64,000 nucleotides of DNA, from positions 1 through 64,000 of the forward strand of contig NZ_JAAAYE010000021.1 of the NCBI RefSeq assembly GCF_013282575.1, read 5' to 3'. Shown piece after piece: positions 19,682-29,892 of this stretch. Below the pieces are notes generated by a model, which worked only from the letters and a program-made list of their open reading frames with translations, was not told where the DNA came from and searched no databases. The DNA comes from Paraburkholderia sp. NMBU_R16 (GTDB taxonomy: Bacteria > Pseudomonadota > Gammaproteobacteria > Burkholderiales > Burkholderiaceae). Position 1 is the first letter of the stretch, and each line of letters starts with the position of its first letter. The translations under genes were made by a program, and so were the position numbers.

Positions 19682-20590
19682 ATGTCGCCTGTACCGGAAT
19701 CGTCACCGCTGCCTGAGTCGGTCCGAGCGGTCCTCAAGCCTTCGCAGCGCGACATCGGCGGCTTCGCCGTACGGCGCGTGCTGCCCGCGCTCGCCGCGCG
19801 CCTCGTGGGTCCTTTCATCTTCTTCGATCACATGGGTCCCGCCGCGCTTGCGCCCGGCGAGGGCCTCGATGTTCGCCCGCACCCGCATATCGGTCTTGCG
19901 ACGGTGACCTACCTGTTCGAAGGCGCCATCGTTCATCGCGACAGCATCGGTTCCGTGCAGACGATCGTGCCGGGCGACGTCAACTGGATGACGGCGGGAC
20001 GCGGCATCGTCCACTCCGAGCGGACCCCGCCCGATGAGCGAGCCCGCGGACCGCGCATGCACGGAATTCAGACCTGGGTTGCGCTGCCGCTCGAGCATGA
20101 AACGATCGAGCCTGCGTTCGAGCATCACGCGGCCGCGACACTGCCGCGCATCGAGCGCGGCGGCGTCACGCTCGACGTAATCGCGGGCTCTGCCTTCGGC
20201 GCACGCTCGCCCGTGCGTACGTTCTCGCCCACGCTGTACGTGGCGGCGCGCTTCGCGCCCGCAAGCGCACTGGCGCTCGACACCGAGCACGACGAGCGCG
20301 GCGTCTATTTAGTCGACGGCGATCTCGCGATCGACGGCATGCCGCTGCCACTGGGCCATATGGCGGTGCTGAGCCCCGGCGAGACGGCGACGCTCGCCAG
20401 CACCGGCGGGGCCACCGCCATGCTGCTTGGCGGCGCGAAACTTCCGGGCGAGCGTTTCATCGAATGGAACTTCGTGGCCAGTTCGCGCGAAAAGATCGAG
20501 GCCGCCAAGCGCGCCTGGAGCGAGCAGACGATGGGCCGAATCGAAGGCGAGACGGAGTGGATCCCGCTTCCCGAGCGCCCGCACCGGTGA
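19682..20590 (+). CDS. Pirin family protein
   Basis: This 302-residue bicupin has the pirin metal-binding motif RPHPHIGLATVTYLFEG near residue 61 and GRGIVHSE near 106, which supply the three His and one Glu ligands. The C-terminal pirin_C domain contains FIEWNFVASSREKIEAAKRAW. Family members include quercetin dioxygenases and redox regulators. No specific role can be inferred here. Confidence 0.88.
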   Translation: MSPVPESSPLPESVRAVLKPSQRDIGGFAVRRVLPALAARLVGPFIFFDHMGPAALAPGEGLDVRPHPHIGLATVTYLFEGAIVHRDSIGSVQTIVPGDVNWMTAGRGIVHSERTPPDERARGPRMHGIQTWVALPLEHETIEPAFEHHAAATLPRIERGGVTLDVIAGSAFGARSPVRTFSPTLYVAARFAPASALALDTEHDERGVYLVDGDLAIDGMPLPLGHMAVLSPGETATLASTGGATAMLLGGAKLPGERFIEWNFVASSREKIEAAKRAWSEQTMGRIEGETEWIPLPERPHR

Positions 20591-20667
20591 GGCGGTGACG
20601 GCGCAGGGTTGAAATGCTGAGGCCCGGTCCCAATCTGAGCCGCACGTCTACTGCAAACGAGGATGCG

Positions 20668-21516
20668 ATGAACACCACTTTGGCCACTTTCGAACAGGAT
20701 GTGATCGAGGCGTCCAAGCTCGTCCCGGTCCTCGCCGATTTTTGGGCGCCGTGGTGCGGTCCGTGCAAGACGCTCGGCCCGCTGCTCGAAAAGCTCGAGC
20801 AGGACTACGCCGGAAAATGGCGCCTCGTGAAGGTCAATGTCGACGAAAACCCGGAACTGGCAGCCCACTTTCAAGTGCGCAGCATTCCGCATGTCCTGGC
20901 ATTCGCCGATGGCCGGCCTGTCGATCAATTCATCGGCGTATTGCCGGAGAGTCAGTTGCGCGCATTTCTCGATCGGCTCGTGCCTAACACCGCGCAAACC
21001 GAGCATAAGCGCGCGCTGGCGGCGCTGCAAAGCGGCCAGCGCGACGTGGCGATCGATCACCTGCAAGCCGCGCTTGCACTCGAGCCCGGCAACGACGACG
21101 CGCGGCTGGATCTGATCCAGGCGCTGCTCGACGACGAGCGCATCGATGAGGCGCGCACGGAGGTTGAGCGGCTTTCGCCGAAGACGAAGCAAGGCATCGA
21201 CGTGCGCTATAACACGCTGAAAACGCGGCTCGACGCGCTCGACGCGGCAACCGAGCTGCCGCCGACCGATGCGCTGGAGGCGCGCATCGCGACGAATCCG
21301 GGCGATCTCGAAGCCCGCTTCGACCTCGCGAGCGCGCTGATCGCGCGTCGCGATTACGGTGGGGCGCTCGCGCACTTGCTCGAGATCGTCAAGCGGGACC
21401 GGACGTTCCGCGACGACATCGGGCGCAAGACGATGCTCTCGGTCTTCGATCTCGCTGCGCACCAGCCCGAGCTCGTGGCCGAATGGCGGCGTAAGCTCAG
21501 CGCGGCCCTTCACTGA
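20668..21516 (+). CDS. cnoX: Thioredoxin-TPR co-chaperone (CnoX/YbbN-like)
   Basis: This 282-residue protein joins an N-terminal thioredoxin domain (VLADFWAPWCGPCKTLGP at about residues 23-40) to a C-terminal TPR region (residues about 120-282). The architecture is that of CnoX/YbbN chaperedoxins, which protect proteins from oxidative aggregation and pass them to DnaK or GroEL. It retains a CGPC active site, unlike E. coli YbbN, so it may keep reductase activity. The start at 20668 precedes MNTTLATFEQDV. Confidence 0.88.
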   Translation: MNTTLATFEQDVIEASKLVPVLADFWAPWCGPCKTLGPLLEKLEQDYAGKWRLVKVNVDENPELAAHFQVRSIPHVLAFADGRPVDQFIGVLPESQLRAFLDRLVPNTAQTEHKRALAALQSGQRDVAIDHLQAALALEPGNDDARLDLIQALLDDERIDEARTEVERLSPKTKQGIDVRYNTLKTRLDALDAATELPPTDALEARIATNPGDLEARFDLASALIARRDYGGALAHLLEIVKRDRTFRDDIGRKTMLSVFDLAAHQPELVAEWRRKLSAALH

Positions 21517-21579
21517 CGAAAGGCGCGGCGGCGGCACGGCGCGGGAACGCCGTTTTGGCCGCCGCTTCCGCCTTCCCGC

Positions 21580-22446
21580 CTACCCCGCGGCCTTTGCCAG
21601 CGCCGCCAGCACGTGCGCGGCCGCCGCAAAACCGAAGCTCGCGGTCACGCACACGCTGGAGCCGAACCCGGCGCAATTCAGGCCGATCGGCCCCGCATGC
21701 CCGGGCGACGCTTCCAGATGTTGGGCGACATCGTCCATGTCGCATACCGCCGCCTCGGGATAGATGAGCGGCTCGTCCGAATAGACGGCACTGACCTTGA
21801 ACTTCGCCTTCGGTCCACGCGGGAAACCGTGGTGCTTGCGCAATTGCGCGCGCACTTTCGAGAGCAGCGGATCTTGAATCGTCGAGGCGAGATCGTCGAT
21901 GCGAATGCGCGTCGGATCGAGCTGGCCGCCCGCGCCGCCCACCGTGACGAGCGGTTGCCCGCGGGCCGCGCACCAGGCGATGAGCGCCGTCTTGGTGCGC
22001 ACGCTGTCGATGGCATCGACGATGTAATCGAGCCTGCCGCCGAAGAGCGCCTCGAAGTTGTCCGGTTCGGCGAAGTCCTCGACGAGGCGCACGTCGCAAG
22101 CCCGGTCGATGAGGCGGATGCGTTCGGCCATCGCCTCGACTTTCGGCTTGCCGAAATTGCCGTCGAGCGCATGGATCTGGCGGTTCGTGTTGCTCTCGGC
22201 CACGTTGTCGAGATCGACGAGCGTCAGTGTGCCGATCGCGCTGCGCGCAAGCGCCTCCGCCACCCACGAGCCGACGCCGCCGATCCCGACGACGGCCACA
22301 TGCGCCCGCTCGAACGCGGCCAGGGCGCGAGCGCCGTAGAGCCGCGCCACCCCGCCGAAGCGCCGCGCACGGTCCGCATGATCGAGATCATGCTCAGTGC
22401 GCGGGAGATGGATAAGATCGGGGCTCGTTCCCTGAGTGGCGGACAT
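21580..22446 (-). CDS. tcdA: tRNA threonylcarbamoyladenosine dehydratase
   Basis: TcdA (CsdL) is an E1-like ATP-dependent enzyme that cyclises t6A37 to ct6A in tRNA. The 288-residue protein has RRFGGVARLYG near residue 28, the ATP-binding VVGIGGVGSWVAEALARS, DLDNVAESNTNRQIHAL, YIVDAIDSVRTKTALI and the TVGGAGGQLDPTRIRI segment. It is convergent with cnoX and divergent from pdxH. It acts downstream of the TsaE pathway encoded 4 kb away. Confidence 0.93.
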   Translation of the reverse strand: MSATQGTSPDLIHLPRTEHDLDHADRARRFGGVARLYGARALAAFERAHVAVVGIGGVGSWVAEALARSAIGTLTLVDLDNVAESNTNRQIHALDGNFGKPKVEAMAERIRLIDRACDVRLVEDFAEPDNFEALFGGRLDYIVDAIDSVRTKTALIAWCAARGQPLVTVGGAGGQLDPTRIRIDDLASTIQDPLLSKVRAQLRKHHGFPRGPKAKFKVSAVYSDEPLIYPEAAVCDMDDVAQHLEASPGHAGPIGLNCAGFGSSVCVTASFGFAAAAHVLAALAKAAG

Positions 22447-22638
22447 GATGCGTAAAGTGAAAGCTGCGTGAAAACCGCGGTCGAAACTACGGAGAAAGAC
22501 TGCACTCGAGGGGCAGGGGTCTATTGTGCCCGATAGCGTGCCCCGGCCGTTGCTTTCGAAAAGACGACAGGAGCGCGGTCGCGCACGTTTTTTCGGCCTT
22601 GGCTATACTTGAACCGACTGAAGCGGTCACATAAGAAG

Positions 22639-23277
22639 ATGATCACTCTTGCCGAACTTCGCAACGAATACGCGCGCGGGTCGCTCGACGAACACGATGT
22701 CGAGGCCGATCCCATCCGCCAGTTCCAGCTCTGGTTCCAGCAGGCACTCGACGCCCAGGTGCCCGAGCCGAACGCGATGACGCTTGCCACCGTGGACGAG
22801 CTGGGGCAGCCGTCGGCCCGTATCGTGCTGGTAAAGGGAGCAGACGAGCGAGGCTTCGTCTTTTTCACGAATTACGAAAGCCGCAAGGGCCACGATCTGG
22901 CGATCAATCCGCGGGCAAGTCTGCTTTTTTACTGGATCGAGCTCGAGCGTCAGGTGCGCATCGAAGGCACGGTCGAGAAAACGAGCGCTCACGAGAGCGA
23001 TGCCTATTTCGCGTCGCGCCCGCTCGGATCGCGTATCGGCGCATGGGCCTCCGAGCAAAGCAGCGAAATTACCGACCGCACAGTGCTCGAGGAGCGTGAA
23101 AAAGCGTTTGCCGAGCGATTCGGCGACAATCCCCCGCGCCCGCCGCAGTGGGGAGGCTACCGCGTCGTGCCGGCGAGGATGGAATTCTGGCAAGGTCGAC
23201 CGTCTCGTTTGCACGACCGCATCGTGTACACGCGCAATGCCGACGCGAGCTGGCAGATCTCACGCCTATCGCCATGA
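22639..23277 (+). CDS. pdxH: Pyridoxamine 5'-phosphate oxidase
   Basis: PdxH oxidises pyridoxine or pyridoxamine 5'-phosphate to PLP using FMN. The 212-residue protein shows [23 protein letters not shown] at the start, [56 protein letters not shown], and the C-terminal [14 protein letters not shown] signature. The start at 22639 is an ATG. An earlier in-frame TTG ten codons upstream is less likely. Confidence 0.95.
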   Translation: MITLAELRNEYARGSLDEHDVEADPIRQFQLWFQQALDAQVPEPNAMTLATVDELGQPSARIVLVKGADERGFVFFTNYESRKGHDLAINPRASLLFYWIELERQVRIEGTVEKTSAHESDAYFASRPLGSRIGAWASEQSSEITDRTVLEEREKAFAERFGDNPPRPPQWGGYRVVPARMEFWQGRPSRLHDRIVYTRNADASWQISRLSP

Positions 23278-23397
23278 CAGAAGATTGAAACGGACTGGTT
23301 TTTTTTCGAAGTCCACACCATGCCGATGCTCCAAGCGCCGGACATGGTTGTTTTGCTTAGCTTTGCTATTCATTTCAACGGACACGGAGAATCTCGC

Positions 23398-24660
23398 ATG
23401 TTCTGGGAAAAGAAGCTGGCTCAGTGGGTGGAAGACGTGCGGGCGACGACGAATCTGCCCGCGCGCCTCGTTCTTTGGGATGGGCAGCAGCACGACTTCG
23501 GCAGTTTCGCCGCACCGCAAGTCACGCTGAAGGTCAACCATGCCTCGGCATTGCCGCTCCTGCTCGAACCGAGTCTCGACAATCTCGGCGAAGCGTATGT
23601 GAAGGGCAAGATCGATATCGAGGGCAAACTTTCGGACATCATTTCGATCGGCTATTCGCTCGCTAAGAACACCATTACGGGCGCCAGTAAGCTCGCTCGC
23701 GTGCGGCGCTATTTCAATCACACGAAATCGTCGGACAAAAAAGCCATTCAATATCATTACGACGTTTCGAACGCGTTCTATCAGCTCTGGCTCGACGAGA
23801 ACATGGTCTATTCATGTGCCTACTTCGAAAACGGCGACGAGGATCTCGCCACGGCACAGTTGAAGAAGATCGACCATATCCTCACCAAGATTCAGTTGCA
23901 GCCGGGGCAGCGGCTGCTCGACATCGGCTGCGGATGGGGTGCGCTGGTGCTGCGCGCGGCCAGCAAGTTCGGCGCGAAGTGCGTCGGCGTGACGCTGTCG
24001 CAAAACCAGTTCGATCTGGCGACGGAACGGGTCAAAGCGGCGGGCCTCAGCGATCGCATCGAAATCCGTCTGCAGGATTACCGCGATATCCCGGGACAGT
24101 TCGATCGCGTGACGAGCGTCGGGATGTTCGAGCACGTCGGGCGCAAGAACCTGCCGACCTATTTCGCGAAGGTCCGGGAGCTGCTCGCCGAAGACGGCAT
24201 CGCCATGAATCACGGCATTACGTCGACGGACTACGACAGCGGCGAAACCGCACTCGGGGGCGGCGAATTCATCGATCGCTACGTGTTCCCCGACGGCGAG
24301 TTGCCTCATATCAGCCTCGCGCTCGAATCGATGCAGCGCGGTGGCCTCGAAGCCGTCGATATCGAAAGCCTGCGCCGTCACTACGCACGCACGCTCAACA
24401 TCTGGACGGAAAACTTCGAGACCCACGCGGACGAAGCGCGCAAGCTCGTCGACGACGAGAAATTCCGCATCTGGCGGCTCTATCTCGCCGGCTGCGCCTA
24501 TGCGTTCGAGCACGACGACGTATCGATCTATCAAATCGTCTGCCGACGAGCCGGACGCAGCGCGCAGACGTTGCCGTGGTCCCGCCGCTACATGTACGAT
24601 CGGCCGCTTGGAGAAACGCGTACGAGTACCGCGCCCGTTGCGGCCATCGATGGACGATAG
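23398..24660 (+). CDS. cfa: Cyclopropane-fatty-acyl-phospholipid synthase
   Basis: This 420-residue SAM-dependent enzyme cyclopropanates unsaturated acyl chains of membrane phospholipids. The SAM motif LLDIGCGWGALVLRAA is near residue 175. The preceding HYDVSNAFYQLWLDENMVYSCAYF and the later TSVGMFEHVGRKNLPTYF, GGGEFIDRYVFPDGELPHI and NIWTENFE blocks are typical. The start at 23398 follows ACGGAG. Its last 11 bases overlap the DUF72 gene. Confidence 0.93.
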   Translation: MFWEKKLAQWVEDVRATTNLPARLVLWDGQQHDFGSFAAPQVTLKVNHASALPLLLEPSLDNLGEAYVKGKIDIEGKLSDIISIGYSLAKNTITGASKLARVRRYFNHTKSSDKKAIQYHYDVSNAFYQLWLDENMVYSCAYFENGDEDLATAQLKKIDHILTKIQLQPGQRLLDIGCGWGALVLRAASKFGAKCVGVTLSQNQFDLATERVKAAGLSDRIEIRLQDYRDIPGQFDRVTSVGMFEHVGRKNLPTYFAKVRELLAEDGIAMNHGITSTDYDSGETALGGGEFIDRYVFPDGELPHISLALESMQRGGLEAVDIESLRRHYARTLNIWTENFETHADEARKLVDDEKFRIWRLYLAGCAYAFEHDDVSIYQIVCRRAGRSAQTLPWSRRYMYDRPLGETRTSTAPVAAIDGR

Positions 24661-25831
24661 CAAAGACGACCCACAATTCGATCTCTTCGGTTCATTGCCG
24701 GCGCCCGAGGGCGCGCCGCGAACCTCGTCGGAGGAGTCCGACCATACCGAACCGGCCCGGGCCAGCGCCGCGACTCCCGCCAAGGGCGGGCGCCGTGCGC
24801 GGCCCGTGCTGCCGGCCGCCTTCCCGCCCGAGCTCGGCGAGCTGGCTGGCAGCTTGCCACCGCAGATTCGCCTCGGAACGTCTTCGTGGTCGTTTCCGGG
24901 TTGGGAAGGCATCGTCTACGGTGAAGCCTACAGCGATTCGAAGCTCTCCCGCGACGGGCTCGCCGCCTACGGCATCCATCCGCTGCTGCGCACCGTCAGC
25001 CTCGATCGATCGTTTTACGCGCCGCTTTCCGTCGCCGAATATCTCCGTTACGCGCAACAGGTACCCGACGATTTTCGTTTCATCGTCAAGGCACCGGCAT
25101 CGGTGACCGATGCGACGGTGCGGGGCGAACGCGGGGAGCCCGTCGCCGACAATCCCTGTTTTCTCGATGCGGGCCTGGCCGCTCGCGAATTCGTGGAGCC
25201 GTGCCTGGCAGGCCTTGGCGCCAAAGCCGGCGTGCTTGTTTTTCAGTTTTCGCCCATGCCCGAACGCATGCTCGCCGAGCCGGCGGCATGGATCGAACGG
25301 CTCGCCGCCTTCTTTGCCGCGTTGCCGCCGCTGCCCAGCGGCACCGATGAAGCGCCGGGCCCTTGCTATGCGCTCGAAATACGCGATGCGTGCCTGTTGA
25401 CGCCGCGGCTCATCCGCATGCTGCGCGAGCGCGGTGTGCGTTATTGCGTCGGGCTGCACGCGCGCATGCCCGAGGCATTGCGCCAGGCCGCAGCCCTCGC
25501 CCTCATGGACGGTGACGAGCCAGCCGGCCCGCTCGTCGTTCGCTGGAGTCTGCACAGCGGATTCAAATACGAGCAGGCGAAGGCGAAGTACGAGCCGTTC
25601 AATCGGCTCATCGATGAAGACCCCGCCACGCGGCATTCGCTCGCAGAACTGGCCGCCCGTTATGCGCTGGCAGGCCGGCCGGTACTCATCATCGTCAACA
25701 ACAAGGCAGAGGGCTCAGCCCCGCTTTCGTGCGCTGCGCTCGCTCGAGAAATAGCAGCGGCTTGCGAGCGACTGCGTGAGGAAACCACTGGTGGGGGTGG
25801 GAGCGCAGGCGTCGAGCAGAGCGAGCGCTGA
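24650..25831 (+). CDS. DUF72 (YecE family) protein
   Basis: This 393-residue protein is dominated by a DUF72 TIM-barrel-like domain from about residue 75: IRLGTSSWSFPGWEGIVYG, SLDRSFYAPLSVAEYLRYAQQVPDDFRFIVKAP in pieces, and FQFSPMP. The final FKYEQAKAKYEPFNRLIDEDP and PVLIIVNNKAEGSAP blocks are also typical. The function of the family is unknown. The first 13 residues contain QFDLF, which fits the consensus of bacterial sliding-clamp-binding peptides. The start at 24650 overlaps cfa by 11 bases. Confidence 0.82.
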   Translation: MDDSKDDPQFDLFGSLPAPEGAPRTSSEESDHTEPARASAATPAKGGRRARPVLPAAFPPELGELAGSLPPQIRLGTSSWSFPGWEGIVYGEAYSDSKLSRDGLAAYGIHPLLRTVSLDRSFYAPLSVAEYLRYAQQVPDDFRFIVKAPASVTDATVRGERGEPVADNPCFLDAGLAAREFVEPCLAGLGAKAGVLVFQFSPMPERMLAEPAAWIERLAAFFAALPPLPSGTDEAPGPCYALEIRDACLLTPRLIRMLRERGVRYCVGLHARMPEALRQAAALALMDGDEPAGPLVVRWSLHSGFKYEQAKAKYEPFNRLIDEDPATRHSLAELAARYALAGRPVLIIVNNKAEGSAPLSCAALAREIAAACERLREETTGGGGSAGVEQSER

Positions 25832-25880
25832 CTCCAGCGCCTGCGCCGCCACGTACCGTTCTACCTCCGACTCATTGCCA

Positions 25881-26432
25881 TCAAACGCCGGAGCGTGTCC
25901 AACTGGCGAACTTGGCCCGGAACTTGGCGACTTTCGGGGCCACGACGAATGCGCAGTAGCCTTGCTCGGGATGTTGCGCAAAGTAATTCTGGTGATAGGC
26001 CTCGGCGGCCCAATAGTTGTCGTCGAGGGAGCGGACTTCGGTCACGATCGGTTTGTCGTACACGTGCTCCTGCGCGAGTTCGTCTATGACCTCGCGCGCA
26101 ATGTCGCGCTGCGTATCGGAGTGCGTGAAGATGATCGACCGATATTGCGCTCCGACGTCATTGCCCTGTCGGTTGAGTTGCGTCGGATCGTGGATTGAAA
26201 AAAATACCTGGAGGATCTCCCGGTAGCTGATTTTCTTGGGGTCGAATTGAACCTTGACCACTTCGGCGTGACCGGTCCCGCCGTCGCACACCTGCTCGTA
26301 GCTCGGACGCGGGACGTTGCCGCCCGCATACCCCGATTCGACGGAAACGACGCCGTCGAGGTCGACATAGACCGCTTCCAGACACCAGAAACAACCTCCG
26401 CCCAACGTAGCGGTTTCCATCGGCTCAGTCAT
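25881..26432 (-). CDS. msrA: Peptide methionine sulfoxide reductase MsrA
   Basis: MsrA reduces methionine-S-sulfoxide in proteins. The 183-residue protein has the catalytic GGGCFWCLEAV motif near residue 12, GYAGG, GTGHAEVVKVQFDP, FSIHDPTQLNRQGNDVGAQYRS and QNYFAQHPEQGYC. The start at 26432 is chosen because AGGGAGG lies 4-10 bases upstream. A start 16 codons earlier is in frame but lacks a comparable site. Confidence 0.94.
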   Translation of the reverse strand: MTEPMETATLGGGCFWCLEAVYVDLDGVVSVESGYAGGNVPRPSYEQVCDGGTGHAEVVKVQFDPKKISYREILQVFFSIHDPTQLNRQGNDVGAQYRSIIFTHSDTQRDIAREVIDELAQEHVYDKPIVTEVRSLDDNYWAAEAYHQNYFAQHPEQGYCAFVVAPKVAKFRAKFASWTRSGV

Positions 26433-26692
26433 GACTGCCTCCCTGTCGACGCGCGTTTGTGCTTCGGTCTGTTCGCTCACAAACGGATTCTAAAAGCTTA
26501 GTGCGTTTTATGTGCGGCGGAGCGTTCGAGCCACCGGCTGACCCGAATGCGCGGCGAAATGTCCGGATTCCATTAGAATTTCGCCTATTCGCCTTTTCGC
26601 ACCATGACCTTCGACTCTTCGTTCCTGCTGTTCCTTCCCCGCCTGTCCACGCCACAAGCTCGTCCACGATCCCGCCGCCGGGAGTCACGCCG

Positions 26693-27202
26693 ATGAAGCA
26701 TGCGAGCCCACCCGACTTCGATTCGGGAATGTTCCGCCGCGCGCTTGGCCAGTTCGCCACGGGCGTCACCGTCATCACCACCCGCGCCCCATCGGGCCAG
26801 TTGATCGGCATCACGGCGAGTTCGTTCAATTCCGTGTCGCTCGATCCGCCCCTCGTGCTCTGGAGCCTCGCGACCCGGTCCGCATCGATGCCGGTGTTTC
26901 GCAGCAACAGCCACTACGTGGTGAACGTGCTGTCCGAAACGCAATACGATCTCTGTCAGCGCTTTGCCACGGTCAAGGGTGACCGGTTCGCGGGGGTGTC
27001 GCACGCGGCAGGCGGCACCGGCATGCCTGTGCTCGACGGCGCGCTCGCCTGGTTCGAGTGCCATAACCGAAGCCGTTACGACGAGGGGGACCACGTGATC
27101 TTCGTCGGAGAAGTCGAGCGCTGCGGCGTCCATCCGGACGCCGAAAGCATGGCCCCGCTCGTTTTCCACGGCGGTGCATTCCATGGATTGAAGCCGCGGT
27201 AA
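26693..27202 (+). CDS. Flavin reductase family protein
   Basis: This 169-residue protein of the flavin reductase (DIM6/NTAB) family binds FMN and usually supplies reduced flavin to a monooxygenase. It has the signatures MFRRALGQFATGVTVITT, ITASSFNSVSLDPPLVLWSLA, NVLSETQYDLCQRFA and a C-terminal YDEGDHVIFVGEVERC. The start at 26693 follows GGGAG. No partner oxygenase lies beside it, so the substrate pathway is unknown. Confidence 0.87.
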   Translation: MKHASPPDFDSGMFRRALGQFATGVTVITTRAPSGQLIGITASSFNSVSLDPPLVLWSLATRSASMPVFRSNSHYVVNVLSETQYDLCQRFATVKGDRFAGVSHAAGGTGMPVLDGALAWFECHNRSRYDEGDHVIFVGEVERCGVHPDAESMAPLVFHGGAFHGLKPR

Positions 27203-27236
27203 AACACGGCGCACCGCCCCCTGTCCCATCAGACGC

Positions 27237-27731
27237 TCAGTGCGGCGTCGGCGTCGGCGTCAGCGTCACCGGCACGCCGGAGTCTTCCTTGAGCGTTTGC
27301 AGAACGATGTTCGACCGGATATCCATCACGCCGGGCGCCTTGTAGAGCTTCGAAAGCACGAAATCGGAGTAATGCTTGAGGCTATGCGCGAGCACGCGCA
27401 GCAGATAATGGCTCTCGCCCGTCACGACGAAGGCCGCAACCACTTCAGGCCACTCGCGCACGGCCGTGGCGAAGCGCTCGTGCCAGTTCTCCTGATCGTT
27501 GCGCATCGAAACCTGCACGAATGCCTCGAGCTCGAGCCCGAGCGCCTCGCGGTTCAGACACGCCCGGTAACGCTCGATGACGCCCTGCTCCTCCAACAAA
27601 CGCAACCGGCGCAAACACGCCGATGGCGATAGCGAGATTCTTTCCGCAAGGTCGAGATTGCTGATGCGGCCCTCGTTTTGCAACACACTCAGAATGCGGC
27701 AATCCGTGGCGTCTAGTGAGATCGCGTTCAT
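27237..27731 (-). CDS. kynR: Lrp/AsnC family regulator of kynurenine genes
   Basis: This 164-residue Lrp/AsnC regulator has an N-terminal helix-turn-helix (DCRILSVLQNEGRISNLDLAERISLSPSACLRRLRLLEEQGVI) and a C-terminal RAM effector domain (VVAAFVVTGESHYLLRVLAHSLKHY). It is divergent from kynB with 131 bp between starts. This matches KynR, which in Pseudomonas activates kyn genes in response to kynurenine. That role here is inferred from position and family. The start at 27731 follows GGGGG. Confidence 0.85.
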   Translation of the reverse strand: MNAISLDATDCRILSVLQNEGRISNLDLAERISLSPSACLRRLRLLEEQGVIERYRACLNREALGLELEAFVQVSMRNDQENWHERFATAVREWPEVVAAFVVTGESHYLLRVLAHSLKHYSDFVLSKLYKAPGVMDIRSNIVLQTLKEDSGVPVTLTPTPTPH

Positions 27732-27862
27732 TTTTGCCCCCATTTCGATGCTTATCTCGAATTATCTTCTAGTCCGGCCCGCGTTGCGCGACGATTTCGC
27801 AAGCACCTTGCGCGCCTGGGCGCTTATCATCGAAGGATCCGTTTTTTTTACCACCCGCCAAA

Positions 27863-28519
27863 ATGGACAGTCGCATGCTCTGGGATATTTCGCCGCCCGT
27901 CGAAGCACACACGCCGGTCTGGCCGGGCGATACGCCGGTCACGATCGAACGCGTCTGGAAAATGGACGCGGGCTCGCCCGTCAATGTCGCACGGGTGACA
28001 CTCTCGCCGCATACCGGCGCGCACGCAGACGCGCCGCTGCACTATGACGCTCACGGCGCTGCGATCGGGTCTGTCGGCCTTGCGCCATACCTGGGAGCGT
28101 GCCGGGTGATCCATTGCATCGGCGCCGCACCGCTCGTGACACCGGCTCATGTCGCGGGGCAACTCGATGACACGCCCCCGCGCGTGCTGCTGCGAACCTA
28201 CGAGCGGGCCCCTGTCGACGCGTGGGACGACGCGTTTTGTGCTGTGGCGCCCGAGACGCTCGATCTGCTAGCGCAACGCGGCGTGATGCTGATCGGGATC
28301 GATACGCCGTCGCTCGACCCTCAGACCTCCAAAACGATGGACGCTCACGGACGCGTGCGCGCCCACGGGATGGCGATTCTCGAAGGGCTCGTGCTGGACG
28401 CGATCGAACCCGGCGATTACGAACTCATCGCGCTGCCGCTCAAATTGACGACGCTCGATGCGAGCCCCGTGCGCGCGGTCTTGCGCGCGTTGCCCGACAA
28501 GCCCGACAAGCGCTGCTGA
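27863..28519 (+). CDS. kynB: Kynurenine formamidase
   Basis: KynB hydrolyses N-formylkynurenine to kynurenine and formate. The 218-residue cyclase-family protein has [20 protein letters not shown] near the start, the metal-binding [12 protein letters not shown] motif near residue 52, [14 protein letters not shown] and [14 protein letters not shown]. It starts the kynB-kynU-kynA operon. An alternative ATG four codons further in cannot be excluded. Confidence 0.94.
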   Translation: MDSRMLWDISPPVEAHTPVWPGDTPVTIERVWKMDAGSPVNVARVTLSPHTGAHADAPLHYDAHGAAIGSVGLAPYLGACRVIHCIGAAPLVTPAHVAGQLDDTPPRVLLRTYERAPVDAWDDAFCAVAPETLDLLAQRGVMLIGIDTPSLDPQTSKTMDAHGRVRAHGMAILEGLVLDAIEPGDYELIALPLKLTTLDASPVRAVLRALPDKPDKRC

Positions 28520-28573
28520 AGTTTTTGGATCGATCCGCCTTTCGACCCGTTCGTTTCCTGCTGCCCATACACC

Positions 28574-29824
28574 ATGAAAACCCGTGACGAAGCGCTCGCG
28601 CTAGACCGCAGCGATCCTCTCGCGCACCTGCGCGGCCGTTTCGCGCTCGACGCGCAAACGATCTATCTTGACGGCAATTCGCTCGGCGTGCCGCCTGTCG
28701 CCGCGGCGGCGCGCGCACGCGCGGTCATCGACGACGAATGGCGCGGCGGGCTCATACGCAGTTGGAACAGCGCAGGCTGGTTCGCGTTGCCGCGCAGGCT
28801 CGGGGATAAACTCGCGCCACTCGTGGGCGCCGCGGCGGGCGAGACCGTCGTGACCGACACGATCTCGATCAATCTGTTCAAACTGCTCTCGGCGGCGTTA
28901 CGCGAAGCCGACGCGCGCGATGCGAGCCGCCGCGTGATCGTCTCCGAGCGCGCGAATTTCCCGACCGATCTGTATATCGCACAGGGGCTCATCGAACAAC
29001 TCGATCGCGGCTACACGCTGCGGCTCGTCGACGACCCCGCGGATCTGCCCGCCGCGATCGACGACGAAACGGCCGTCGTCATGCTCACGCACGTCAACTA
29101 TCGCACCGGCCATATGCACGACATGGGCGCACTGACGCAGATCGCTCATCGTGCCGGCGCGCTCGCGCTCTGGGACCTCGCCCATTCGGCCGGCGCGGTG
29201 CCCGTCGATCTGAACGGCGCCAACGCCGATTTCGCGGTCGGCTGCACGTACAAGTATCTGAACGGCGGCCCGGGCTCGCCGGCTTTCGCGTGGGTGCCGA
29301 AGCGTCATCAGGCGCGGCTCTCGCAGCCGCTCTCCGGATGGTGGGGACATCGCGCCCCGTTCGCGATGGACCCGCGTTATACGCCCGACGACGGCATCGG
29401 ACGGTTCCTTTGCGGCACGCAGCCCATCGTTTCGATGGCGCTCGTCGAAAGCGGGCTCGACGTTTTTCTCGAGACGGACATGCAGGCCGTGCGCCGCAAG
29501 TCGCTCGCCCTCACCGATCGATTCATTGCGCTTGTCGAATCGCGCTGCGCGGGCCAGGCGCTTTCGCTCGTCACGCCGCGCGCGCACGCGCAGCGCGGCT
29601 CGCACGTGAGTTTCGAACATCGGCACGGCTATGAAGTGATGCAAGCGCTCATCGCGCGCGGTGTCATCGGCGACTATCGCGAGCCGTCCGTGCTGCGCTT
29701 CGGGTTCACGCCGCTCTACACGCGCTTCGTCGACGTCTGGGATGCCGTCGAAACGCTGCGCGACATTCTCGAGCGCCAAACGTGGCGGGCGCCCGAATTC
29801 GCCGCGCGCCATACCGTGACTTGA
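28574..29824 (+). CDS. kynU: Kynureninase
   Basis: This 416-residue PLP enzyme cleaves kynurenine to anthranilate and alanine. It shows [12 protein letters not shown] near residue 34, the [39 protein letters not shown] block carrying the PLP-binding lysine, and a C-terminal [18 protein letters not shown]. It lies 54 bases after kynB and precedes kynA. Confidence 0.95.
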   Translation: MKTRDEALALDRSDPLAHLRGRFALDAQTIYLDGNSLGVPPVAAAARARAVIDDEWRGGLIRSWNSAGWFALPRRLGDKLAPLVGAAAGETVVTDTISINLFKLLSAALREADARDASRRVIVSERANFPTDLYIAQGLIEQLDRGYTLRLVDDPADLPAAIDDETAVVMLTHVNYRTGHMHDMGALTQIAHRAGALALWDLAHSAGAVPVDLNGANADFAVGCTYKYLNGGPGSPAFAWVPKRHQARLSQPLSGWWGHRAPFAMDPRYTPDDGIGRFLCGTQPIVSMALVESGLDVFLETDMQAVRRKSLALTDRFIALVESRCAGQALSLVTPRAHAQRGSHVSFEHRHGYEVMQALIARGVIGDYREPSVLRFGFTPLYTRFVDVWDAVETLRDILERQTWRAPEFAARHTVT

Positions 29825-29892
29825 ACCGAAGTGCGCCCGAGCGGTGCGGATCGACGATGAGCCGCATTGCAGAAGTTGCAGAGGAATTCGAC

